Assembly (NCBI GenBank): GCA_964540815.1
Contig: CAZIOH010000033.1
Coordinates: forward strand, 1 to 64,000
Source of the DNA: CAZIOH01 sp964540815
GTDB taxonomy: Bacteria; Myxococcota_A; Polyangia; Fen-1088
Length of the DNA: 64,000 nt
Direction: 5' to 3'
This document shows, one piece after another, positions 24,590 through 33,144 of the stretch. The notes under the pieces are model-generated. The model saw nothing but the letters and a program-made list of their open reading frames with translations, did no database searches and was not told the origin of the DNA. Each line of letters begins with the position of its first letter. The first letter of the stretch is position 1. Made by a program: the position numbers and the translations under genes.

Positions 24590-27238
24590 ATGTCTGCCCT
24601 CGACACCACCACCGCGCGGGCGCGGGACGCAAGCCCGACCCCGGCGCCGAGGGCCTCGTCTGCCGACGGGAACCCGTCCATGTCCCGGCGGGCGCCTCTC
24701 GCCGCCCTGGCCGAGCCGGTCGGGCACCTCGGGCCCGACGAGCTCCTCAGCCGGTTTCTCGGCCACGTGGCGGACACGGGATTCTCGCTGTATCCGGCGC
24801 AGGAAGAGGCGTTGCTCGAGATCATGGGCGGAAAGCACGTGGTGCTGTCGACCCCGACCGGCTCCGGGAAGTCCTTGGTGGCGACCGGGCTCTTCTTCAA
24901 GGCCCTCGCCGAGGGCAAGGTCGCCTTCTACACCTGCCCGATCAAGGCGCTGGTCAACGAGAAGTTCTTCGATTTTTGCGACCTGTTCGGCCCCGAGCAC
25001 GTGGGGTTGCTCACGGGAGACGCGACCATCAACCGGGGTGCCCCCCTCATCTGCTGCACGGCGGAGATCCTGGCCAACCTCGCCTTGCGCGATCGGATGG
25101 CGCGCATCGACTACGTGGTGATGGACGAGTTCCACTATTACGGCGACCGTGAGCGGGGGGTCGCCTGGCAGCTCCCCCTCCTGTGCCTGAGGGACGTGAC
25201 CTACCTCCTCATGTCGGCCACCCTCGGGGACACGCGGACCATCGAGCGATCGGTGGAGGAGTTGACCGGCCGTGAGTTCTCGCGGGTGCGCGGCAGTGAG
25301 CGCCCGGTCCCGCTCGATCACGGGTATCGAGACACGCCGCTCCACGAGACCATCGCGGATCTGGTCCGCACCGGTCGCGCCCCCATCTACCTCGTCAACT
25401 TCACCCAGCGCGCCGCCGCCGAGGAGGCCCAGAGCCTGACCAGCGTCGAGCTGTGCACCCGCGAGGAGAAGGAGGCGATCAAGGTGGCGTTGCACGACGT
25501 GCCCTTCACCACACCCTTCGGCAAGGACCTGCAGAAGTTCCTGCGCCACGGGGTCGGGTTGCACCACGCGGGCCTCCTTCCGCGCTACCGACTGCTGGTC
25601 GAGAAGCTCGCGCAGGCCGGCCTGCTGAAGGTGGTGAGCGGAACGGACACGCTCGGGGTCGGGGTGAACATTCCGCTGCGGACGGTGCTCTTCACCCAGC
25701 TCTGCAAGTTCGACGGGGAGAAGACCGGGCTGCTCAGCGTGCGCGACTTCCAGCAGATCTCCGGGCGCGCCGGGCGCAAGGGCTTCGACACCCAGGGGTT
25801 CGTGGTGGCCCAGGCTCCGGCCCACGTCATCGAGAACAAGCGGCTGGCGGCCAAGGGAGGCAAGAAGTTCGTCCCGCGCAAGCCCCCACAAAAGGGCTAC
25901 GTCCCCTGGGACGCGAGCACGTTCGACCGGCTGATCAAGGGCACGCCCGAGCCGCTCGAGTCCCGCTTCCAGGTGTCGTTCGGGATGATCATCAACCTCC
26001 TGTCGGGGCAGGGTGAACCCCTGCGCGGCGGGGGGTACGGGCGCCTCGTCGGCCTCATCGCGCGCAGCCACGACAGCGATCGGCGCAAGCGGGAGCACCG
26101 CCGAACGGCGGCGATGTACTTCCGGACCTTGCGGCACGCCGGAATCGTTCAGGTGGTGACGACCGAGGCGGTCCGTGGGCGGATCGTCGAGATCGCCCCG
26201 CACCTGCAACGTGACTTCTCGCTGAACCAGACCCTGTCGCTGTACCTGCTGGCGGCCCTGCCCGGGCTCGACCCGCAGGGGCCCACCTACGCGCTCGACG
26301 TGCTCACCCTGGTCGAATCGATCCTCGAGAACCCCGAGGCGGTGCTCCGCAAGCAACTCGACCGGGCGAAGGACCAGCGCATGGCCGCCATGAAGGCGGC
26401 GGGGCTGGAGTACGAGGAGCGGATGGCGGAGCTCGACAAGGTCGAGTGGCCCAAGCCCTGCCGCGAGTTCATCTACGAGACGTTCAACGCCTTCGCCGCC
26501 AGCCATCCCTGGGTGGGCAACGAGAACATTCGCCCGAAGTCGGTGGCCCGCGAGCTCTACGAGACCCTCGCGACGTTCTCCGAGTACGTGCGCGAGCTCG
26601 GCCTCGAGCGGAGCGAGGGGGTGCTCCTGCGCTACCTGGCCGACGCCTACCGCACCCTCGAGCAGACGGTTCCCCCCGCCTTTCGCAACGAGGAGGTCGA
26701 TGACATCGCGCTGCACCTGAGGGCCATCCTGCGCGAGACCGACTCGAGCCTGCTCGAGGAATGGGAGAGCCTGCACGAGCCGGGCGGCCTTGTCCCCCCG
26801 AGGCGGAAGGAGGAGAGCGAGGTGGCCCGCACCACCTTGCGCCCGCTGCGCGAGGATCCGAAGGCGCTGCTCGGGCGGGTGCGGATGGAGATGCACCGGC
26901 TCGTCAAGTGGCTCGCCGGGCGGCGCTACGAGGCGGCGCTCGCCGCGCTCTTCGATCCGGAAGGGGACTGGACCGTGGGCCGCCTGACCGCGGAGATGCA
27001 GCCGTACTGGGATGGCCACCCGGCCATCGTCACCACGCCCGAGTCGCGACGTCCCCACCTCACGCTCACCCGGGCCGAGCCTGATGGCTCGATCCGCGTG
27101 GTGCAGCGGCTGCTCGATCCCGCGGGGGACGACGACTGGGCCATCGAGGGCCGGGTCGACCTCCTCCACCACCCCTCGGGCGATCGGGCCGGGCTCGACG
27201 AGATCCCGATCGTTCAGCTGATTCGCGTCGGCGGCTGA
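24590..27238 (+). CDS. Ski2-like superfamily 2 RNA helicase (DUF3516 type)
   Basis: An 882-aa DExH helicase. Motifs in order: Walker A STPTGSGKS (about residues 86-94), CPIKALVNEKF (Ia), Walker B with DEFHYY, MSATLGD (III), YLVNFTQRAAAEE (IV), GVGLHHAGLLPRYR, VVSGTDTLGVGVNIPLRTV (V) and QQISGRAGRKGFD (VI). The His-His-Ala and Gly-Arg-Ala-Gly signatures place it with Ski2/Mtr4-like helicases, which unwind RNA in 3'-to-5' direction. The last 400 residues match the C-terminal region of bacterial DUF3516 helicases, with long charged helices and a winged-helix-like middle. The specific RNA target is unknown. It stands alone; the downstream PqqD-HlyD gene is convergent. Confidence 0.92.
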   Translation: MSALDTTTARARDASPTPAPRASSADGNPSMSRRAPLAALAEPVGHLGPDELLSRFLGHVADTGFSLYPAQEEALLEIMGGKHVVLSTPTGSGKSLVATGLFFKALAEGKVAFYTCPIKALVNEKFFDFCDLFGPEHVGLLTGDATINRGAPLICCTAEILANLALRDRMARIDYVVMDEFHYYGDRERGVAWQLPLLCLRDVTYLLMSATLGDTRTIERSVEELTGREFSRVRGSERPVPLDHGYRDTPLHETIADLVRTGRAPIYLVNFTQRAAAEEAQSLTSVELCTREEKEAIKVALHDVPFTTPFGKDLQKFLRHGVGLHHAGLLPRYRLLVEKLAQAGLLKVVSGTDTLGVGVNIPLRTVLFTQLCKFDGEKTGLLSVRDFQQISGRAGRKGFDTQGFVVAQAPAHVIENKRLAAKGGKKFVPRKPPQKGYVPWDASTFDRLIKGTPEPLESRFQVSFGMIINLLSGQGEPLRGGGYGRLVGLIARSHDSDRRKREHRRTAAMYFRTLRHAGIVQVVTTEAVRGRIVEIAPHLQRDFSLNQTLSLYLLAALPGLDPQGPTYALDVLTLVESILENPEAVLRKQLDRAKDQRMAAMKAAGLEYEERMAELDKVEWPKPCREFIYETFNAFAASHPWVGNENIRPKSVARELYETLATFSEYVRELGLERSEGVLLRYLADAYRTLEQTVPPAFRNEEVDDIALHLRAILRETDSSLLEEWESLHEPGGLVPPRRKEESEVARTTLRPLREDPKALLGRVRMEMHRLVKWLAGRRYEAALAALFDPEGDWTVGRLTAEMQPYWDGHPAIVTTPESRRPHLTLTRAEPDGSIRVVQRLLDPAGDDDWAIEGRVDLLHHPSGDRAGLDEIPIVQLIRVGG

Positions 27239-27379
27239 GGGTGGCCGGGCACCTCCGCGATCCCTTCGATGCCTTGGACACTGGCCACGTCGGACACGCG
27301 GGATTCGCGGATCATCGAAACCCTGGCCCCGCACGAGTGATCGCGCTCTGACGGAGGCCCGTCGCGCCTTGCCGGGCTG

Positions 27380-29551
27380 TCACTGGATCACGTAGACTGG
27401 GTCGCCGCCCTTCAAGCTGGCGGGGGGATCGACGAGGACCGCGTCCCCCGAGCGGATTCCCCGGGTGATGAGCGCGATGCCCTTCTCGGTCGAGGCGACC
27501 TCGACGGGGCGGACGTCGGCGTGGTGGCCGGCCGCGGTCAGCACCCAGACGCGATCGGCCCCATCCTGGCTGACCACCGCCGACTGCGGGACCGGGAACA
27601 CGCTCTCGAAGCGGGCGCTCGCGAGCCGTACCTGCGTGCCCGCCGGGATGGTGGTGCCCGCCGGGAGGCCCAGCACCAGCTTGCCCTCGAAGTCCGGGTG
27701 GACCGGCTCCTCGACGACGCTGCCGGCCGCCGTGGGCGGCGGCACAGGGGCCGGACGCCCGGGCGTCCCCACCGGGGTCGGTGCCCCGGCCGCGGTGGCG
27801 GCCTCCGCGGCCGGCGCGGCCGGGAACGTGCAGTCGGTGGACCGCGCCGCCGTCTCGACGGGGCCAGCATCGGCGACGGCCTCGGGGGACTCGGGCGCGA
27901 CGCCGGGGATGGTCTCGAGCCGACAGAAGCCGAGCTCACGGGCCGCCGCGAGCTGGTTCGGTGCGAGCGCGAAGACCGCGTGGGGCCCGGCCGCGCGCAG
28001 GCGCAGGATGGGTGCCTGGGCTGCAACGGTGCTGCCCGCCTCCGCCAGCACCTCGGCGATCGTGCCGGCCATGGCCGGGCGAATCTCGAGCTTGGCGAGC
28101 TCGGCCGTGGCCTGGACCAGCTCTCGCTTCCGGGCCGCCAGCTTCAGCTCGGCGTCCCGGACGGCCGCCTTGTTCCCGCTGTCCAGGCTGGAGCTCCGGA
28201 GCTGCTCGAGAAAGGCGATGCGCGAGCGCAGGCGATTGACCACCAGCTCCCGGTCGGCCACGCCCTTGAGTCGCGCGATGCTGTCGCCAGCCGAGAACGT
28301 CGTGCCCGGCGCGAGCACGTCCTGAATCCGACCGGCCACCGCGAACCCGAGGGTCTGGTCCCGACCCGGGACCACCACGCCCGTCGTGGGAAACCAACGG
28401 TGGAAGGTCGTCGGCTGAGGCGAGACCACGTGCACCGTGGGCACCGAGACGGCCGGGGTCCCCTCGAGCCCACCACCCTCTGGCCGAAGGAACCACGCGA
28501 CCGTGGCGATGGCCGCCAGGATCCCGAGCGCGGCCAGCACCGTGGGGAGGCGGCGGCGCGGGAGGGTCAGCGCCGCCGACGGCTCGGCCACCGGCGGCCG
28601 CACGACCATTCCCGCCATCGGTCGCTCGGCCGAGGCCGTGCCCGCCGGCGGGGCCGGGGTGGGCGCTCCCGCGGAGAGCAGGCTGGCGGCGGTCTCCTTC
28701 GGTGCGTCGCTTCGGGCGTCGCCGACGTGCCCGCGGACATCCAGGGAGCCAGCGGGCGGGTGAGCCTGGTCGGGGTTCTCCCATCCCCGCTCCTCGACCT
28801 CGGCCCGGAGGTGCTGGACCCAGCGGGCGGCCTCCTCGGTCAGGGTCGACTCGGAGCCGCTGTCCCGCTCGGGCTCCGGGCCGCGCGCCTCGCCGCCCGG
28901 CACGCCAGCCTGGGGGCTGCCCCCGGTCAGGCTCGGACGCAGGTTCGGGTTTGGACGTTGTTGAATGAAGGAGGCGGCCGTGGGGGGACGCGCTCCATCC
29001 TCCGCCGACCCGTGCGGAACGACGCGACGGCTGTCGCTATCGCTGTCCCTGTCGTGGTCGGTGACGATGGCGTGGGCGATGGACGTGATGGACGTCTCGT
29101 CGCCTCCGGAGCCTGGCGGTGGCGTCGTCCCGAATCCGGGCGGCACGCGGAGCGATGGTTCGGCTTCCCCGCGTTCGAGCGGGTGGGAGGTCGCGGCGCC
29201 GACCGCCGTTTCGGGGTGGGCGGATGACCCGGCGGGGTCGGGGACTGCGACGGCGGCGGCAAGCGAAGGCACCGGTTCGAGCAGGCCACCCTCTCCGGCC
29301 AGGAACCCGAGACCCGCCAGCCGATCGACGAAGGAGTCGAGGGCCTCGAGCGTGAGCTCCACGCCGTAGGTCTCGGCCGCCCACTGCAACACCACGTCGA
29401 GCGGTCGTCCATCGAGCTGCTGCGCGAGCGCATACTCGAAGTCGTAGAACTGAAAGGTGCTTCCCGTCCCGGGATCTCGCACCTCGACGTAGGTGACGCC
29501 CTCGTTTTCCGCAGTCGTGGTGAGGAGGTCGGCACGAAAGCGCGGGCGCAT
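27380..29551 (-). CDS. PqqD-like domain fused to an HlyD-type membrane fusion protein
   Basis: A 723-aa protein with an unusual layout. Residues 1-95 look like a PqqD/RRE-type winged helix (EVRDPGTGSTFQFYDFEYALAQQLDG, then LEALDSFVDRLAGLGFLAGE). About 230 residues of Pro/Ser/Gly-rich disorder follow. One transmembrane segment (TVLAALGILAAIATVAWFL, about 335-355) leads into a periplasmic adaptor region: a barrel start (VVPGRDQTLGFAVAGRIQDVLAPGTTFSAGDSIARL), a coiled-coil hairpin (NRLRSRIAFLEQ to RKRELVQATAELAKLEIRP), a lipoyl-like half (MAGTIAEVLAEAGSTVAAQAPILRL), and a C-terminal part (VFPVPQSAVVSQDGADRVWVL). HlyD-family proteins link inner-membrane pumps to the outer membrane; RRE domains bind leader peptides. 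No transporter or peptide-maturation gene is adjacent, so the substrate is unknown. Confidence 0.82.
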   Translation of the reverse strand: MRPRFRADLLTTTAENEGVTYVEVRDPGTGSTFQFYDFEYALAQQLDGRPLDVVLQWAAETYGVELTLEALDSFVDRLAGLGFLAGEGGLLEPVPSLAAAVAVPDPAGSSAHPETAVGAATSHPLERGEAEPSLRVPPGFGTTPPPGSGGDETSITSIAHAIVTDHDRDSDSDSRRVVPHGSAEDGARPPTAASFIQQRPNPNLRPSLTGGSPQAGVPGGEARGPEPERDSGSESTLTEEAARWVQHLRAEVEERGWENPDQAHPPAGSLDVRGHVGDARSDAPKETAASLLSAGAPTPAPPAGTASAERPMAGMVVRPPVAEPSAALTLPRRRLPTVLAALGILAAIATVAWFLRPEGGGLEGTPAVSVPTVHVVSPQPTTFHRWFPTTGVVVPGRDQTLGFAVAGRIQDVLAPGTTFSAGDSIARLKGVADRELVVNRLRSRIAFLEQLRSSSLDSGNKAAVRDAELKLAARKRELVQATAELAKLEIRPAMAGTIAEVLAEAGSTVAAQAPILRLRAAGPHAVFALAPNQLAAARELGFCRLETIPGVAPESPEAVADAGPVETAARSTDCTFPAAPAAEAATAAGAPTPVGTPGRPAPVPPPTAAGSVVEEPVHPDFEGKLVLGLPAGTTIPAGTQVRLASARFESVFPVPQSAVVSQDGADRVWVLTAAGHHADVRPVEVASTEKGIALITRGIRSGDAVLVDPPASLKGGDPVYVIQ

Positions 29552-29577
29552 GGGCGCTCCAGCTTAACAAGCCAAAC

Positions 29578-29633
29578 GTGAACGTCGCTACCCGAATGCA
29601 GGGCGGTCGACGTCCTCGTTCACGGCCGTTCAC
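29578..29633. promoter_or_regulatory. Cluster of three CGTTCAC half-sites in a divergent promoter region
   Basis: GTGAACG at 29578-29584 and two direct copies of its complement CGTTCAC at 29617-29623 and 29627-29633 lie between the divergent PqqD-HlyD and MBL-fold genes. The two direct copies are 10 bp apart, one helical turn, as expected for a protein binding on one face of DNA. The binding factor is unknown. Confidence 0.35.
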
Positions 29634-29730
29634 CAGACATGCTCTCGGCTGCCTGCCCCGGGGCCGTCTGCGCGGAAACATGCTCGCGTGCTTCACGTTT
29701 CCGGTCGCCTGACCTATAACCGCCGCGCCC

Positions 29731-31010
29731 ATGGCCAAGGGCCCTCCCGCCACGCCTCGACCTTCCACGCCCCCTGCGTCCGCGCGTGGCGCCTCCCCGC
29801 GCGGCGCGCCCGCACCTGCGTTTCACCATCGGGCCGGCGTTCGCATCACCGGGACCGTCCTCGCCTGCGACGCCTCCGGCGCCGCGGAGCTCGCGTTCGT
29901 CTCGCACGCGGAGGCCCTGCCGGTCGCACGCGGAGGCGCCGCCCACCGCGCGCGCCGCCCAGGCCGGACCCAGATCCTCACCACCGCCGAGACGCTGACG
30001 TTGATGGGCCCCCGGGGGGAGCGCCTGCGCGCGCGGGCGCTGTTGCCGGGATTCGGTCGACCGTTCACCCTTGGATTCCTGCGGCTCGAGCTGGTGCCAG
30101 CCGGTTACCAGCTCGGGGCGGCCGCGCTCCTGTGCGACACCGGCAGCGCCCGCGTTCAGTACGTCGGGCCGGTCGGTGTCGTGAGCGAGCCCGGCTCTGC
30201 CGCCCATGGCTCCGTCGGCGAGTCGGCCAGCCGAGAGGCGACCCAGGAGACGACNNNNNNNNNNNNNNNNNNNNNNNNNNNNNNNNNNNNNNNNNNNNNN
30301 NNNNNNNNNNNNNNNNNNNNNNNNNNNNNNNNNNNNNNNNNNNNNNNNNNNNNNCGACCCAGGAGACGACGACTCACGTCCGCCGGTGTGATGCGCTCTG
30401 CATCGACGCCACCTTCGCGGATCCCCGCTTCGTGTTCTTGCGGCGGGCCGAAGCGCACGCGCGCGTCCTCGCCCACGCGGACGACGCACGGGCGCGCGGC
30501 AGCGCCCCCGTGTTCGTGGTCCACCCGTTCGGGCCGGCCCAGGAGGTCGCCGCGATCGTAGGACAGGCCGGCTGGCGCATTCGCGCCGACCACGCCGTGC
30601 TCGAGGCCAGCGCCCGTTACCAGGCCTGCGGGATGGACCTGCCGCACATGACCCGTTTCGCGGGTGCGCTCGCGGCGGGGGAGATCTTGCTGACGTCGGT
30701 GCCTTACCCACCCGGTCGACGCGCGGCCGCCAGCACGCTGGGGGGCCGCCCGGTGCGAGTCGCCTGGCTGTCCGAGTGGGCGGGGGACCCGGGAGCCTGC
30801 GAGAGGGTGGGCGCGGACGTCGGCATCGCGATGTCGCGGCGGGCGGACTTCGCCGGCGTGCTCCGCTTCGTGGCCGCCTCGGGGGCCCGGGAGGTCGCGC
30901 TGTTGCGGGCCCCCTCCGACGCGCTCGCCACCGAGCTGCGCCGGCGCCGGGTGGTGGTCTATCCCCTCGGGCCGCCCCGACAAATTGGTCTTTTCGACCG
31001 CGGGGACTAG
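29731..31010 (+). CDS. Metallo-beta-lactamase-fold nuclease relative lacking metal ligands (interrupted by an assembly gap)
   Basis: A protein of about 390 aa once the gap is collapsed. Its order of motifs follows SNM1/ligase-associated DNA exonucleases: ELAFVSHAEALP where HxHxDH is expected, TTAETLTLM, LLPGFGRPFTLGFLRLELVPAGYQLGA where AGHxxGS is expected, VQYVGPV where a GD-Y/F is expected, CDALCIDATFADPRFVF (the family's CD..ESTF), PVFVVHPFGPAQEVAAIV (the .LGKAQ. segment), then DHAVLEASARYQACGMDLP. The fold and beta-CASP-like region look intact, but the metal-binding His/Asp residues are replaced, so it is probably a non-catalytic relative. A 100-base N run splits it; the flanks share 16 bp and collapsing them restores one frame. 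It lies upstream of the Tat genes and is divergent from the PqqD-HlyD gene. Confidence 0.72.
30255..30354. other. 100-base assembly gap with identical 16-bp flanks
   Basis: One hundred N bases, with CGACCCAGGAGACGAC both immediately before (30239-30254) and immediately after (30355-30370). Removing the N run and one copy gives a continuous reading frame through the MBL-fold gene, indicating two contig ends that overlap rather than truly missing sequence. Confidence 0.92.
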
Positions 31011-31121
31011 CCGCGCCGCGCATGTCACCCTGTCGCCCCGTGGCGGGCCATCCAGGCGTCCTCGATGAAACCGGCGCTCCGGCTTCGCATTTCCCGAAAA
31101 AGGAGCTAGATTCGGCGGGCT

Positions 31122-32231
31122 GTGTTCAATCTGGGAATGGGCGAAATCACGGTCATCCTGGTCCTCGCCCTCATATTCATTGGACCCAAGAAGCTGCCGG
31201 AGCTGGCGTCGGGCCTCGGGCGGCTGATCCGGGAGATCCGCAAGACGACGGCCGACGTCAAGAACGAGATTCAGCTCGACGACGCGATCCGCAAGCCCTT
31301 CGAGGAGCTGCGGGACGCCGTCACGCTCCATCCCGAGGAGCTCAAGCGGCGTGACCGGATCAAGCGCGAGCTCAAGGAGATGGAGAAGCTGGCGGCCGAA
31401 CACGCGGCGCGCCAGGCCGCGGCGCTCGAGGCTGGCGAGGCGCCCCCGCTTTCGGCCGAAGAAACCAACGGGGAGACCAACGGGGAAGCGGGAGGGTATG
31501 GTGACGGGACGTCCGATGTGCCGCCACCCGAGGCGCCCGTCGATGGCCTGCCGAACACCATTCTTCCCGAGGCGATGGCCAGCGGGTCCCCCCTGTCTCC
31601 CGGGAGTGCCGCCAGCGGTGACGACGACCACCACCACCACCTCGCCCCGGGAGGACCGGTCGACAACAGCGCGGCGGCCATTGCCCTCGCGGCGGTGCCC
31701 ACGGAAGCTTCCTTGCCCAACCTGACCGGGACCGCGCCAGCCGGCACGGTGGCCCGAGGCGGAAATGGGGGCGCTCCGTCCCAGCTGCCTCCGCCGCTGC
31801 CTTCGGGCGGTCATGCCGCCCCGCCTCCACCCGTTGCGGCTGCGCGACGTGGGTCGCCCATCGCGGCTCCTCCGTCCTCGGAGACCGTGGTGGCCGGCTC
31901 CGGGGTCAGCTCGGAGCTCTTGCGGGCGCTGCGCCCGGACAGCCGGAAGACTCCAGTCGTTCCTCAGAGTGCCTTCGCGCCCCAGAGCGCGTCCGCGCCG
32001 GCTCCGGTCCCACCCGTCCCGGCCTTCGGCTCGGCGGATCGCAACAACACCACGCAGGTGCTGTCCGAGGCGGATCTCGCCACCCTGGCTTCGACGCCCA
32101 CGCCGCCGCCTCCCCCTCCGGCCACGACGCGGCCGACCGGGAAGGTGATGAGCGCGGTGGCAACGTCCTCCAATGGACCTCCTCTGCCGGGATCGACACC
32201 GCCCAAGCCCCCGACTTCTTCCTCGACCTGA
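31122..32231 (+). CDS. TatA/TatB-type twin-arginine translocase subunit with very long C-terminal tail
   Basis: A 369-aa protein whose first 50 residues are a classic TatA/B module: MFNLGMGEITVILVLALIFIGPKKLPELASGLGRLIREI, one short transmembrane helix, a Gly-Pro hinge and an amphipathic helix. The charged helix continues to about residue 105 (RDRIKRELKEMEKLAAEHAA). The remaining 260 residues are Pro/Ala/Ser-rich and contain DDDHHHH. TatA is usually below 100 aa and TatB about 170 aa, so this tail is exceptional. Tat exports folded proteins with twin-arginine signals. tatC follows 25 bp downstream, making a two-gene tat unit, so this single protein may play both TatA and TatB roles. The start is GTG at 31122. 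Confidence 0.9.
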   Translation: MFNLGMGEITVILVLALIFIGPKKLPELASGLGRLIREIRKTTADVKNEIQLDDAIRKPFEELRDAVTLHPEELKRRDRIKRELKEMEKLAAEHAARQAAALEAGEAPPLSAEETNGETNGEAGGYGDGTSDVPPPEAPVDGLPNTILPEAMASGSPLSPGSAASGDDDHHHHLAPGGPVDNSAAAIALAAVPTEASLPNLTGTAPAGTVARGGNGGAPSQLPPPLPSGGHAAPPPPVAAARRGSPIAAPPSSETVVAGSGVSSELLRALRPDSRKTPVVPQSAFAPQSASAPAPVPPVPAFGSADRNNTTQVLSEADLATLASTPTPPPPPPATTRPTGKVMSAVATSSNGPPLPGSTPPKPPTSSST

Positions 32232-32256
32232 TCCGCACGAAAAAAGGACGGTTCGC

Positions 32257-33114
32257 GTGGCCCCCAACGACGAAGCTGACCGCGCCGCGGTCGATGAATC
32301 GAAGATGTCGTTCCTCGAGCATCTTTCGGAGCTCCGGGGGCGGCTGCGCAACGCCGCGATCATCTTCATCGTGGCGGTGTGCGGCTCCTTCGCTCTCGCC
32401 AAGAAGTACTTCGAGTTCCTGACCCGGCCGGCGCGTCAGGCCTGGGAGATGGCCCTGGCCGGGCGCCCGCCGGTGTTCCACTTCTCGAGCCCGACCGAGC
32501 CGTTCTGGGTCTATACCAAGATCGCCATCATCGGCGCCTTGCTGGTCTCGAGCCCCTTCATCATCTGGGAGCTGTGGAAGTTCATCGCCCCTGGCCTCTA
32601 CAAGAAGGAGAAGCGCATGGTCATGTTCATGACCGGCGCCACCGCCTTCTGCTTTCTCGGCGGCGCGGTGTTTGGCTTCGCGGTGCTCTGCACCCCGGCG
32701 CTGGCCTACATGTTCTCGTTTGCCGAGAAGTTCGCGGGCTTCGAGATCCAGCCCACCATCATGATGGACGAGCTCGTGGGCTTCATGCTGGCCATGTTGC
32801 TCGGGACCGGGGTGGCCTTCGAATTGCCGGTGGTGATGGCGGTCCTCGGGTGGATCGGCCTCGTCACCGCCCGGTCCTTGTGGAAGTTCGACAAGTATGC
32901 GCTCATCCTGTCGGTCGTGGTGGGTGGCGTGCTCACGCCGGGTCCGGACGTGCTGTCGCAGCTGCTGATGGCAGGACCGCTGTTCCTCCTGTACAACCTG
33001 TCGATCCTGATCGTGTGGCTGATCGAGCGAGCCCGCAGGCGGGCGGCGGACGACCTCGAGAAGGGCGACTCCGACCCGCCGCCCTCGACCGGGCTCGTTC
33101 CCACCAAGCCCTGA
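32257..33114 (+). CDS. tatC: Twin-arginine translocase subunit TatC
   Basis: A 285-aa polytopic membrane protein, the receptor that binds twin-arginine signal peptides. The diagnostic N-terminal SFLEHLSELRGRL (about residues 17-29) is present. It has six hydrophobic segments, including the P-F-W-V/T segment with SPFIIWELWKFIAPGLYKKEKR and the C-terminal GGVLTPGPDVLSQLLMAGPLFLLYNLSILIVWLI. GTG at 32257 is chosen because it follows the tatA stop by 25 bp and gives a short cytoplasmic N-terminus; an in-frame ATG at 32173 would overlap tatA and is less likely. It converges on pssA with only 30 bp between the stops. Confidence 0.96.
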   Translation: MAPNDEADRAAVDESKMSFLEHLSELRGRLRNAAIIFIVAVCGSFALAKKYFEFLTRPARQAWEMALAGRPPVFHFSSPTEPFWVYTKIAIIGALLVSSPFIIWELWKFIAPGLYKKEKRMVMFMTGATAFCFLGGAVFGFAVLCTPALAYMFSFAEKFAGFEIQPTIMMDELVGFMLAMLLGTGVAFELPVVMAVLGWIGLVTARSLWKFDKYALILSVVVGGVLTPGPDVLSQLLMAGPLFLLYNLSILIVWLIERARRRAADDLEKGDSDPPPSTGLVPTKP

Positions 33115-33144
33115 ACAGGAGGGGCCTCGGACCTCAGGCCTCAC

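Noticed and set aside
24251..27334. About 1000-codon open frame antisense to the helicase gene
   Set aside because: It has no domain and mirrors the codon structure of the helicase, whose motifs are complete on the plus strand.
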